Source: Atopsyche davidsoni
Lineage: Eukaryota; Arthropoda; Insecta; Trichoptera; Hydrobiosidae
Direction of reading: 5' to 3'
NCBI GenBank assembly: GCA_022113835.1
Contig: JAILWY010000026.1
Coordinates: 10,133,001 to 10,197,000 of the forward strand
DNA length: 64,000 nucleotides
This document shows positions 11,901 through 26,400 of the stretch, one piece after another (position 1 is the stretch's first letter; the number at the start of each line of letters is the position of its first letter). The position numbers were made by a program, and so were the translations under genes. Under the pieces are notes generated by a model. That model made no database searches and was not told where the DNA came from. It saw only the letters and a list, made by a program, of their open reading frames with translations.

Positions 11901-14385
11901 TTTTCTGTGGAGTTCATTGTTCAATTACATTACATAAGCAAGGAAATCAAAACCCTAATGTACTTTACTTGCTATGCACTGTATTGACAATAGAAGTGAT
12001 ATTGGGTTCTATTTTTTGCTTTTGAACAAATCAAAAGGGTCCATTCATCCATGCTACCAAACTCCTATCATTTCACTTATCTAAACCATCCTCAACATAT
12101 AAGAAAATATGTGTATTATTATTATTTAAACAAAAACACTATTATACTCTACAAATTATATTTCGATAATTCTATAAATACTTTTATTATTTCAGTATTT
12201 GAAAAGCACTACTTAGATAGGAGCTTTGATCGGACTGGACAATTGAGTGTGGTCATAACACCTGGGGTCGGTGTATTTGAAGTAGACAGAGAGCTTACAA
12301 ATGTTACAAAGCAGAGAATTATTGACAATGGAGTTGGAAGTGATTTGGTATGTGTTGGTGAGCAACCCTTACATGCCGTTCCTCTGCTAAAGTTTCACAA
12401 TAAGGATACCACCATTAGCTCAGTAGATGATTACTCTATGCCACATTGGATCAATCTCTCCTTTTATTCTACAAATAAAAAAGTAGCCTATTCTAACTTT
12501 ATACCGAGAATAAAGTTACCGCCGAGAAAACACCAAGAACCTCTTCCCAAGGTCAGAATAAACCTTTGCGATTTTATTATTTTCATAAATATGGATGTGT
12601 TTAAAACTATTGTTACATCATAATTTGTGTTATAAATGAAATGAAAGCCAATTCAAACTTCTTTTTTTGCATTTTTGTTCAAATCTGACCATTGTAAAAA
12701 AAATTGCTGATAGGTTTTCCTTCTTTTTATTAAACTTTTTCTATGAGTTCTGAAGAAGTGTTATTGTCACCTGCCCAAAATAATTGCAGAAGATTACTAT
12801 CCAATATCTATAACGTGGATTCTTCAACTGGTCTGTTTGAGTAATATAGTAATGTTGTATTCAATACCAAAGAATCTGATAATATTTTTTACTGATTTTA
12901 TAATAATTTATTAATTACTTATAGGTTTATGAAACTGAAAGAAAAGGAAAATTTATGAAAGAAGATGAGTACATTCACAATTCCTTGTTTGATTATGATG
13001 CTTACGATGCACAAGTATTCCAGTTACCTCCTGCTCATGGCACATGGTAATATTTTAATAAAAAACAATGTGGTTAAATATATTTTCATGCATGCCCCCT
13101 ATTTATTTATTGCTATTTAATTTTAGCTTACAAAGAGTTTGCCGCACTAAAAAAACTTCAGTTGCCGGACTAGAGGGTATACACCGAGAGAGAAGTCCTC
13201 CGTGTACTTTCAATAGAAGAAGAAAAATGTCCGATCCAGATATTCATCATAACATTGCAGATATTTTATCAGGATCAGGTAAAGTGACAATTTTTAATAA
13301 AGCCTTGCTTCATGGGAATGCCTATAATTAATTATGAATTATAATTATAATACAGCGAAGCAACGTCTGAAGGGGGACCCTGAGGGAGGTGGCGGGACGG
13401 GAGGAACGGAAGCTCAAGCTGGATGTTGTGCAGAGGCAGGCAGCGCAGCAGTGGTGCGTGCAGGCCGAGCTCTCATCAACCCCTTCGACCCGTCACACGT
13501 CACTGTCAAACTTACCAGTAATCGACGCCGCTGGACACATATATTTCCTAAAGGTTGTTTGTTTCGCTTTTCTATTTTGGGTTTACAACTAATTCTGGTT
13601 TTGCGAGAGACATCCAAGCTCAGATAATTTGTAGTATTCAGGACTAACTACAGAAAACCTGCATGCACCAAAGAGATTTACCCAAAAACATATATAATTG
13701 AAGATATTGTTCTACATGAATTGATTAATCTGGGGCAATAAGTTAAAAACAGTTTATATTTCAATGTTCTATCAGCTTCCAGCATTTGATTTTAACCCCT
13801 TAAGTTCTATTTCAAAAATTGGATATAATTTGCATGTGAACATAAGACTATCCACATGACCCCAATCAATAACACTTCTGCCAGAAATTATTAGACATGT
13901 CACTCATCTCTGCATTCCTGTCCACCTGAAGACTAATGAAATTCTGGAACCCAATAAGGCAGTTCATCCCTCTACATAAGGGGTTTTTTTTTTTTTACTG
14001 CATTTCAAACGTGTATAATATATGTGACAATTCACCGTTTAGGTCCTACGGGAGTACTGATCCAACAGCATCACTATCAAGCACGCCCGGCTGGGGGCAG
14101 CAGTGGTGAAGATGAGCCCACAGAGCTACCTGCTGCCCTCCTGACAAGCCAGCGAGCTTCCTCTCCCAACTACCATTCTTTTCACTCGGATGGTAAGTAC
14201 ATAATTAAAATTTGTTGATTAGTCAAATAAAGTATTATATTTTTGGGTTTCATTGAAAAATTTGTGTAATTTCTGTTGTAATTTAATTGCATAAAAATAT
14301 TTTTTTCTCATAACTTAATTTTTTCCTTAGGATCATTTTTACATATGGTCAAAAATTTCTCATTATTAATTTTATACAATTAATG

Positions 14386-14480
<95 letters not shown>

Positions 14481-17400
14481 AAAATGTTTTATTTCATTTG
14501 AAAATATTTGAGATTTTCTAAAAATATAAATTATAAGCACTCAGTAACAATGTCATAGATAGCAATGCAATATGGATTATATCAATTGCTTACAACTAGC
14601 AGCAGCTCTAAAGCTTGTAAAGTCTTCATACTGTTCTATGTTATTTAAACAAATCCTATTTTTTTTTTTTTATATAAAATCTTCATTCAAGTTTATGCTT
14701 ATGATTAATATGTTAATTTTAATATTTCATTAAATTTATTTGCTTCAGTGAATCCGCTGATTCGTAAGAGATCCACCAACAGCAATCATCCGGTGATGGG
14801 TTCATCTCTGGGAACCGTCCCTGCTAGCCCGTCCACCCCTTCGGCACCGTCGGCTCTAGCCATGCCTGCCAACGGGAACAACAACATTGCCCTCTTGTGG
14901 GGTGCCACAGGCGAGCAGGAGTGGACCCCTGCCCTCACCACAGGTGCGCCCCATTATTTTTAGTTGAGAAATCACTTTAATGCAATTTCATAGAATCTCG
15001 TCTACGGATGCAGGTAATTTGATTTTTTTAATTAAATGATCAGTGCAAATATATATCAGAGGTTGACAGTTGTCTCTTCACAGGATTCCACATTACAAAA
15101 TATTCCAGCAATTTGATAATATTATCATCTAATTGAATGTTGTTTTATACTTTTTTAAATAAGTAGTATTTATAATTGCAATTCCCTTTCAGCTGTAAAA
15201 TTTTAATCTACCCCTATGTTATATTATTCAACTTCAAGTAACCTTCTTTAAAGTATTGATTTTTTTTATATACTTGTAAATGAACAATATCATAAAAATG
15301 AATTCACATTCTTTTAGCACATATTTTTCTAACATTTCACTTGTCACTCTGAAGAAATGTTGTAAGTTAAGTAGTTAATTATGGCCAAAAAATCTTTAAT
15401 ACGTTCTCAGACACTATAATTTCTTTGTTGTTTATTCCACAATGTTTAACAATATGCCTATTCCGATTTCCAATACTGTTCTAGTCATTTATCGACAAGT
15501 TTAACAGTGACTGCTTCTGTATTTTAATTCAAAATACAATAAAGCAATAATCTTCAAAATTTAAAAAAAAAAATGTAAATGACATCAGGCTTTGTAGCTG
15601 CATACATTCTTATTATTATAATAATTTTTTTTATGAAGTAATTACGATAAATGATTTGCCCAAAAATACATCACTTTACAGCAGTTTCTTGATTATAATT
15701 AAAGCCAACAACTGGACTCCACATAAACACCAGAGTGAATCATAACTACTACCCTGAAAGTATTTGTAGTACGAATATTACTCTATCTTCACTATCATTG
15801 ATGAAAGAAAAACAATGATCCCAACTGATCATCAGATAAAATTTAATAAATAGTTCAAACACCATTATGAAAAATGGTGCTGTCCATTTCTATGCAGTTA
15901 AAGTTGGCACTTGTAGAATTCCAGCAAAGTTCATGAAGCATCTTTAAAGATTTGGATGGACTTGTTCTTTGAGAGAGTTACAAAGGCCGCACTTGCGGTT
16001 TTCCATCTAGTTTCCTAGTGTACACAAGTGATTATTAGCACTGTGAGCATTACAATCAGGATTGCCGGCTCCTGGATTCCACAGGCACAAAAAACTCTTT
16101 TAAAAGATTAAATTAATTTGATGTCTATTATTCCTAAACAGTTTTAAAATAATTCCAAAAACTCATTACTAATTGTATTGAATCATATGGAAGCAGTAAC
16201 TTTGAAAAGCAATGAATACATATGTTTGATCATTAAGGTATCTAACTTCATTTAATCCCAATTTCTGAGGGGACATCATCACTAAAATAGGGTTTATTCA
16301 TCTCATGTAAGGATCATGTTGGACCATTTACATTCAGGGTATCTAATAAGCATGTTAACATTCAATAAATAATAAAACAATAACTTCTATCTTAAATATA
16401 AATCAAATTAAGATATTTTATACTTGTTACATTTCTATTATTTACTGTAATCATTTTTAACTATTTTATAATCAATGTGTTTTGTTTACTGTGTCGTTTT
16501 TACTAAATAGTATAACAGTATTAAAGGTTACACGAGTGATCAAAACCGAAGCTGACTAATTTGACATCACAGGTTTTGTGCTCAAATCGATTGTTTTAAT
16601 GTTAAAAACCCTGTTTTAATAACATAACCAATGCAGCTTTTTATTTTTAAGAATTATAGAAATTTTGATATTAAATTAATTTTATTTTTGAGTTAGGACC
16701 TTGTTTTTTGCCTCTGCGCTACGTAGCATATTTTCTACAGATTTATTCATTGTTTAGTAATAAAATTGTATATAAATAATAGTTAAGTGCTGTAGAGGAG
16801 ATGGTGACATTATATCAATGTCAAATTCTCCTAAAGAATATAATTGAAAATCTTCAAAGAAAACGTCTTCTTGCCATCACAAAAAATTGGCCCTGTAGTT
16901 ATTTATCCAGTTCATGTTTTAGCTGCTCTTGTATCGTGTCTACTACAACTTGTTCTGGTTTATCTCCATTTCATGGCTGCCGCACTTACAAATGCCCCGA
17001 TACATTGGAACATTACCAACGGTCCATCCCATCAGTGGGCAGAGTCATTATAGGTTCGCATCCAAATGAAATTTCCTCATCGCTATGCAGTAGCTGCACC
17101 TTATGCTCGCCTTAAGTAATCGGATTAACGTTGGTTTTATTTTATGGGTGTGTTTAAAAAGATAATGGTTTATTGTACTTTAAAGAAAATAATGACTCAC
17201 TGAAAAAATATATTTCATTAAATACAGTGATTGTACTTTAGGGAGTACTATGCTGTGTGAGAAAATCTGTATTTCTTTTAAACATTATATCAACTAGTCA
17301 ATCGATAGCTATCCTGGACACGCACTGAAATCAAAAAATATAAAATGTTGGACTTAAATAAATATTCCAGTCTATAGGTTGAACTAATTTGAAGGCACCA

Positions 17401-20400
17401 TATTTGCAATGCAATCTCCAAAGACGTTTGTATAAATGAGTTTACCAGTTATTGTGTGTGAAAAGCATTACTATGAATAAGCAGTTTCAAAAAGAATTCA
17501 ATATGAAAAAGAAACTGTACAAAAAGTAAAAGGAGAATGGAATAAAGTAAATTTTTTTATAAATACAATGTGTAAGTATTGTTCAAGCTAGATTAATAAA
17601 TTTCTGAGTCATATTTATTCTTGCAAATGAAAACATTAATTTATTCAAGAAAAAAAAATCAATGCCTACAAAAAATCAAAATAACAATCGTCACATAATA
17701 TAAGAACCCTAAATACAATCATTTTGATTTCTTTCCTTTTCAACCAAATTTTTCAAGATTTATTTTATTGTAGTATAAAAATATTAAAACAATATATTCA
17801 TTATCTTTTCAAATGCGTGATTATCACTGATTTTCGGTGAAGACAAATAATATATTTTAAGGCGGGTTATGAATATGATTCAATCCTGCTAATGCAAGGT
17901 AAGACACCATTAGTAGAAGAATCACATCCATAACCAACCTTTGGTATACTTAGGGTTACCATATTTTAAACATTTAAAATCATCATACCAATCAATGACT
18001 TTAAACAGAATGCCACTTTGTAACTTAATGCCATACAAAACACATGGTATATGGGAAATGATGAAGAGCTCTGAAAGAACTCTGGTCTAATGATTTTTAC
18101 GCTAAAATATGTTAAAATCCATTGAAATAACCGCTTATAATGGTTTTACTTTTATCATAGTTTAATTAAGAAACTTTTAGAATTATAAAAATATCTACAG
18201 ATTCAGATTTCATATGAGTAGTTTTTAATTAGTCTAACTATTACTGACTTTTACATGATAATTAGTGATAAGAATTCAATATTCTTTTAGTACTGTCAAC
18301 TTATAGGTAATAAGTTTTAACCTTCTTGTGGTCATTATAATATCTCTAAAGGTAATACTTTATAGTACTGTATTATCACATCAGATATATATATATTTGT
18401 TTAAAATTTAACAGAAGTTAAAATAAAATTTTTTCAACAACCTCAGTAGTATTGTTAACAAGTAATTTTTTAAAATAAATAAACATGTAAACTAAAAGCC
18501 TGGACATTTTTCAAATACTCAGCTGAACAAAAATTTAAAAACATATACAAAATCCCCGAAAAAAGTACCTATGGTAACCCAGTATACTGCATGCCTTCAC
18601 CGCACACCACTGGTAATAATATTTATTAGCTTGGCTTATTTAGGTACTTGCATTGTTTTGGGACCTAATAATAAGTGTTATGTTATCTTTATGTTAAATT
18701 TTTTTTTTATAGAGTACAAAATATTATGCTTCCCCCTTATTCTATAATTTAATGTAGGCTTTGATATTTGCTTATAAGCGTAGAAGCTATGATCCCAAAC
18801 CAATATGAAAGAATTACATTTATCTAATGCAAAGGCTTTTTTCCATCTGTCCTCACTGTATTTTTTTTTAGCATGCATCTTTTGAAGTAGGAAACACTTA
18901 TCTTATAGCGGGCTAGAAACAGACATAAATATACTGCTGTGCTTTTATCTCCATAGAGATAGGAAAATAAACAAAGTAGAGACTACACTTTTTATTAAAA
19001 TCATGTAGTTCTTTAACATTACTTACTGACGGCAGCTTGTTACTGCTTGAATTGACAAATCCAAAAGGAACTCGTGAAAAAATAATATTTAATAAATGAT
19101 TTTACACTAAAAAAATATATCACGTAAACTATTCAGTTGTTTGCTCTATGAATTAAATGTTAGGTCAGATATTACTTGAATTATTGTTCTTCTAACACAA
19201 AAAAGTAATTGGGTAGAATCATAAAAAAATAAAAAATTGTTACCATATCAAACTCAAAGTCAACACCTATTCTGTGAACATCTAAATTATTATATTGCAT
19301 CTGTATAAAATATCACCGCAAAAAATATTTGTCTGTTTGTAGTCCTAAAATTACTAAATTAAATTATTTCTTTCACACCTTTAATATAAAAGTTTATTTT
19401 ACTTATTGACAGCAAATCTATTTTGTTTACTAACATTTCTTATATTTGCCTGTTTCCTACAAATAACATTTTTTTTTCAGTAACTTGTCTTGTATTCCTT
19501 TAAAGCAGAAATGTATCCGGAAGGGAGAGCAACGATACTCCTTTTAAAATACTTCCATGAAAGGAATCTGTCATGTGTTAAATAAAATGATTGTTATTGT
19601 ATAAACTGTGGAATTCATATGATACGTTTCGATTTTAGGGATCTATTTTATTAAATTATTTAAAATTTCATTAAATTATTACATTTTATCAAAAAAATTA
19701 CATAGTGCTCTTATACGCGGTTCTCATTTTTTATTTACCTGTAAAACTGCAAGCTCAAATTTAAAATCAGCTACTAAGCATTGGCCACCTTCTCGTCTAA
19801 CGTTAAAAATAATTCATTATTCTAGTACTAGTAGTTAATCTTGCATAAATATATAAGAAATATGAAAGAAAAGTTTCAAGAAATGACGACATATGCTGGA
19901 GATAATAAAGAGATATATTATTTACATCATAATTGATTGTGCTGTGTAATTCAAAACGAAAATGGTGTATACAATAATTTTTTATGATGACTGTCATCTT
20001 TTGAGGCCATTTTAAATTGTTTAGTATGGAAATTCCCTTGAAAGGCGATAGTCAGCTCATTACATTTTTTTTTATAGTCTGTATAGCTGCCTAATTTTTC
20101 ATTGATTTCTTTATCTTCAAATATTTTTCCCTGAATTTAACTAAATAAAGTTCACATTCCTTGTATGCTCCAGAACATTTGTCTAGCACAAAATTTATAT
20201 AAATGGCTTTATATTGAAAATAGCCATGCCACGCCTTGAAAGGCGATAGTCAGCTCATTACATTTTTTTTTATAGTCTGTATAGCTGCCTAATTTTTCAT
20301 TGATTTCTTTATCTTCAAATATTTTTCCCTGAATTTAACTAAATAAAGTTCACATTCCTTGTATGCTCCAGAACATTTGTCTAGCACAAAATTTATATAA

Positions 20401-23400
20401 ATGGCTTTATATTGAAAATAGCCATTTAAAGCAACAACAAATAATCTGATCATTGAATCATTGTCAATAACAATAGGTGATGAAGGAATATTGATTTTGT
20501 CCACACGCATGATATATTTGTGTTTGAAGCATGTTTGCTGTCATAAAATTTGTGCATTTTTCTTCCGTATTTTTCAATCATATATGTGGCACGCTTGGTA
20601 TCGCTTTCCTCTTACCACAAATTTAACATTAAAGCCAACCATTAAAAGGTGAGTTTTCAAATAACATCTACATTGTGAACATTTTAGTAATTTTTTTTAT
20701 CTGTTATAGTGGCGTGCAGCACAAATCAAAGTTAAGCATGCAATTATATCAAAATATTTATTTAAAATAATTTTTCTAGAAACAGAAACTATGGCTATAA
20801 TAGTAGCTTGTTATTTGTTATACATATCAACATACCTCACAAACATTTTTGTGTAATATATATAGTGAATCCAACTGTATTTATAATATATAAAAAATAA
20901 AAATTGATAATCAATGATGGAGACTAGGTAATAAGGAACAAACTAAAGGTGTCCGTATTCATATCTCTAATAGGAGATGCTTTAATAGTAGTTATTTTCA
21001 GTGTCATGTTACCAGGTGTACTTCTAATTAATTTCCGGTTTTTTTCGATAGATGGTGTTCTGTATTTTGCTTTGCTGTTGGTAGCACTAATATGTCATTT
21101 TGTTAAGTAGTTATCGAGTGTCTAAACGGCGTTGACGTTTTCCTAAAAAATTCTTTTAGAAAGTTTTTATTGCGTGTCAAAGATGTCTGCATTCGTACCG
21201 AATTTTGAACATATGCGCCATGCATTGCTTTTCATGTTTAATCAAGGGAAAAAAGTGTCCGAGAGCCACCGAAGTTTATGGCAATCATGCTTTAACACTT
21301 CGAACATGTGAAACGTGGTTTCGACAATTCAAAAAAGGAGATTTCGACCTGAACGACGTCGCACGCTCCGGCAAGCGAAAATCGTTTGATGATGTCGAAT
21401 TGCAAGCGTTATTGGATGAAGACGATACGCAAACGCAACGACAGCTTGCAGAAGCGCTAGGAGCTCAACAGCAAGCAATCTCCAAACGTCTGCGAGCCAT
21501 GGGGAAAATTCAGAAGTGCGGAAAGTGGGTGCCGCATGAACTGACCGAGAGGCAAATGGAAAATCGAAAAGTGACATGTGAAATGCTGCTTCAACGATAC
21601 AAAAGAAAGTCTTTTCTGCATCGTATTGTTACTGGCGATGAAAAATGGATTTTTTTAGAGAACCCTAACCGCAAAAAATCGTGGGTGAATCCAGGTGAAG
21701 CATCAACATCGACGGCACGGCCAAATCGTTTCGGTCGGAAGGCCATGCTGTGTGTGTGGTGGGACCAGACCGGTGTTATCTACTTTGAACTGCTGAAACC
21801 TGGTGAAACTGTGAACGCCGTTCACTACGAACAACAAATCAAAGATTTGAGCCGAGCGATTGCGAAAAACCGACCAGAATATAAAGAAAGACAGAAGCAG
21901 GTGATTTTGCTCCATGACAATGCACCATCGCATAAGTCGAAACGCGTTCGCGACACGCTGGAACAACTCCAGTGGGAAATGTTTGATCATGCGGCTTACT
22001 CACCAGACCTGGCTCCATCGGACTACTACCTCTTTGCTTTGCTGGGCCACGCACTTTCTGAGCAGCGCTTCGATTCTTATGAAAATTTTCGAAATTGGCT
22101 CACCGAGTGGTTCACCACCAAAGACAGTCAATTCTATTGGCGTGGTATCCACAAATTACCGGAAAGGTGGGAAAAATATATAGAAAACGATGGAAAATAT
22201 TTTGAATAAAATATCTTTAACACTTCTCTTGCAATATTGTGTTTTATTTACAAAAAAACCGGAAATTAATTACAAGTACACCTGGTATTTGAATGTTCAA
22301 ATCAATCAAATATAAAAAAGCCGCAGATATATTTTAAATATGCACAACTTTTTGAACTGTACGTCACTTTTGTGTATTTTTTTTATTAATGACATCTCTT
22401 AATTTTTTTCAAATCATTCAAAAACATATTTCATTTATACAATTAGTAATCTCATTAACATAAAATTTCTTCTACACATTGCAATGCACTTTGCATTATT
22501 GATGGCATATGGAAATAAGTTGTCCACTTCTGTGCATTTCCTTACTGTTTGATTTGTTAAATAGGCGTCGATTGGAAGTCCCTCACCATACCTGCGTGCT
22601 TGCCCATTACGACTGACTACTTTCCTGACAAGCGGTCATTACAGAACGACTACCTCTTCTCCGACTACAATCTCCTACCTGATGATGTAAATGCTGACTT
22701 TGCTCAGAATAGAGCTATTTATAAGGAACCCTTAACAACTATGGAAGTTTTCAAAGAACTAGTATCACAGCGATTAGCACAAGTGAGTAGCATGCAATTA
22801 TAAAATTTATTATATCTAAGCTTCTTACTAACATTTCACTTACATAAACTACACCATATTGTGCATTTATACATTTATCTTATCATATTCATAACTATAT
22901 ACTTTTATGATATTGTAATGACTGATTGCTGTCAATGACTCCAATAGTAAAATACATGACATTACTGTATCTGATTCATATTCAGGAAGGGACATCATTT
23001 CTTTGTTTATAAATTTAACCTTTTTTATTTTTTAGGGGTGGGTAGTGTAAATTTCATACACAATTTGAAGGAGCTAATGTACTCACCATATTTTAAAAGG
23101 ACAAAATATAATGTAATTTAAAATGTACCTACAAGTACAATGGTTATTAATTTCATGTATTTTTTATTATTTTAGTTCTGGTCCTTAAATTTTTATAAAA
23201 TGATTAGAACCACTCTATGTAATGCTCAAATATACTCTGCTAGGTGAATGCCCTTAAAAAAATAAAAATGGTTTTCATGACCTTAGTCAGACATGTTTTG
23301 AAATTGTCCTAAGCCCTTATACTATCTCTTTTATAACCAAAATTACTCCTTAATTAATATCTGAGTGTGGATTTAATAAGTTCTTTAAACTCTTCCAGGG

Positions 23401-26400
23401 TTTTCAACTCATAGTAGGCGTAGGAAATGGGGCATCATCAGAGACAGAGAATGGCTTGCCGCTCTCAGCTGTAGCACCGGCTCCTCCTCGTCTCCCAGCT
23501 CCTCCGCGTCACTTACTCTCCATCGGCCGCATCTTCCACAAGATTACTCTTGTTGGCTCTACCATCACTGTCACCCGATACCGTCCCAGGTTCAAATCTA
23601 TCTTTGTGTTTATATTTTTCATTTATGAATTGTTCCCACATCAATATTCTTCATATAATTTAAATTGTTGAAAGCTTTTTTAACAATTTACTAATTTGTC
23701 ATTATTTTTAGACATCCTTATCCTCCATTTAATATTCACTACCGGTACCGATTCCATGCCCCGCATCATGACACATATGAAGTATCATGGGTGTCATTTA
23801 CGACTGAAAAGCTAGAGAACTTCAATTGGAATTACATGGACCACTACATATGCACCAGAGGAGACACCGACTTCCCTCTTGTTGAAGTAAGTACTTATTC
23901 TTTATCTATTCCTTAAAATGGATTAATAAATGTACCTTTCATCCATAATCAAATCATGCAGATTTTACAGTAACGTTGAACCCTATCATTAACTTGTTCT
24001 AAACTGGTCATAAAGTGATATAAAGTCTGTCCTGGTGTATGTCTATTTTACCCATATTGTCTATCTCAGCTTTAAAGCAGAACAAAAAAATTGAGAAGTG
24101 ATGATAACTCAAGGTGAAGTGCGGTAAATCAAACCAAGCATTACTCAGCATTACGAAATCTACTTCAGAGACGTACCCGTGATCAATAGATTAAATTAAT
24201 CTTCTCTGTTCATGTTTTTAAATTCTACAATTTTAGTAATAATACTTTTTTCTTTTAGGCTCTCAAATATTGGCGTTTCCGCACTCTCCTCCTTCCGCTG
24301 AGCAACCCGGCAACCAAGCGGATCTTAGAAGGCGCACCCCACTGCGATATCTACCCCGAACCAACCAAACAAGACCTGGACAATCTCACTAATGGCTTCC
24401 TGCGCATGACGGAAAATCATCTTAATAAAATTAAAAGACCAGTAAATAATAACAAGCAAAGGGTGAGCAAATTTTTCAGTTACAATAAAAGATTAGAGAT
24501 GATTGGAACTAAATAAATATAATTTTTTTAATTAAAAAATTTACTTTGCTTTCATAAGCTAATGAAATCTAGAAATTTAATATTTTGACAGAGAGTACCT
24601 GGTGTAATTCCATTTTAATATTTTTTTGGATAAAATACTAATGAAATCTGTTAATAATATATTGGTTTTGTTCTGGACTGCACTTCATAAATTTAGAGTA
24701 TTTGAAAGTGACTACTGCTTTTGCTGGCAAGTCAATTACCAAAGTTAAACCAGTCATTCTCTTATGGAAAAACTTTATAATTTTTATACCAGCAATTTCT
24801 AATCATTTTGAATTTTCAAAACATTTTATTTTTATTTGTAACTTCAGGAATTTTTTTCAATTATATTCACTGTTCTTTATGAATATTACAATCGCATGAT
24901 TGCTCAGAACGCACACAATTTTATGTGGTAATACCAGATAGTTTTTTTAATTATTAAAAATGTCAAAGTTGTTTTTATTTTATGATTAGATTATGACAAG
25001 TAGTTGAAACCGTAGTAATTATAAACAAAGGCCATAAAAGTTTTTTTTTGTTAAACAGGTTGCTGACTATATAAATACTTGAAACTCATTATTCAATAAT
25101 CTCACTGCTCAGTTCTATTTAGGTTTTAGTAATCAACCTCATTGTGTACCTGAACTCTAGCATATAAGGAATAAAAATTTTACTCTGTAGTTGACCGTAA
25201 GCAGAAACATTGACAATATTATTAATTAGCCTTTAGGCTATTTAGTCCTCCATTTATTTATGTTTTTACTCTTCTCCATGTTTACCATGCTTGTTGTACC
25301 CAACATTTATTTTTTAGCGAATGTCAGTTTATCGAATTGAAGACACTTATGCAAAGTCATTTGGCAAAGCAGGTCAAAGTTAATGACATCACAGGTTGTG
25401 TTCATTTTATAATTTTACAAACTAAATATGAGTTGAAATCTTAAAACTAGAGCTTAGATCTGCTTAAGTCAACAACTTTGCATATTAAGGTTACTCTTTC
25501 TCGATGTAGCCATCGCTTTGTGTCCTTGAATAGATCCCTTCAAGAATCTGCCTGCTGATTTATTATACAGAAGATGTCTTTGAATTTTCAGCTCTTGAGT
25601 ATATGATATAATGCCACTCATAGTCTATCCAACTTTTTGAATTATTTCTTTTGATTTTTGTATTAATGTACATATTCACTTGTCTGCTGCCTTAGAGATT
25701 GCTGTAGGTACAGCTTTTATGTAGTTAATTAGCAGCTTTGCATGAAACACTTATATTGTCCCAGTAGATGACTGTCAATACTAACATAGTTACTATATTT
25801 ATCCTTAAATGCAACTGTATTGTTATATTTAGACTTGTTAGCATTATAGCAGAGCCCCCTAAATTGCTAGGTCAGATGAACATACAAACTTCCCACAAAG
25901 GAAAAGGCAGATTTACTTACTCCATAATTTAAATAATTATAAGTTTATTATTGGTATTGTAAAAAAATACAATTTTCATTGAAAATGGCTTTAAATTATA
26001 GATAATAGAGATTATGGCAACAGAGAAAAGGTTTTTTGTTTTCATCTTCAAAATAAGACTTTTTACTTTATCAATTTGGACTCCTGCATAGATGACCTTG
26101 CTTGGCCACTGTTAACTAAAATTACAGATATGTCTTTAAAAAGCCTTTCAATGCGCCTACCGGTTGACTATTATGTAATGAAAAATAAGTATAATGAAAA
26201 CAAGTCTAAATCTGATAACGTCAAACATACTGACAGAGATGTTGACAGTTACAAAAGATGAAGAAAGTAAAAATTTACGTACAATTTCACCGCTTACAAA
26301 ATAGCACATTTCCTTTTCATTTGTGTTACTCTATAATAAATGAAAAAATATTTTTCCAGCTCATGTTACTCATTGAAAGAATTATTTTGATATCTACAAT

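Larger units (their letters stand above)
14944..21011. other. Left part of large Iml1 intron 12
   Basis: This is intronic AT-rich DNA left of the mariner insertion. Two structures stand out. A GC-richer coding-like island lies at about 16800-17115, with open frames on both strands and no recognised family. A perfect 192-bp direct duplication lies at 20036-20425. The rest shows nothing I can assign. Confidence 0.5.

Noticed and set aside
12051..12190. Upstream part of the open frame running into Iml1 exon 7
   Set aside because: It is intronic; a clear acceptor at 12195 defines the exon, and the upstream peptide is AT-driven Tyr/Asn/Ile sequence.
14349..14540. 63-codon minus-strand frame of alternating Tyr and Ile
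   Set aside because: It is translation of the (TA)n microsatellite.
21329..22054. Antisense frames of 71-95 codons across the mariner
   Set aside because: They are shadows of the transposase coding strand, with no independent similarity.
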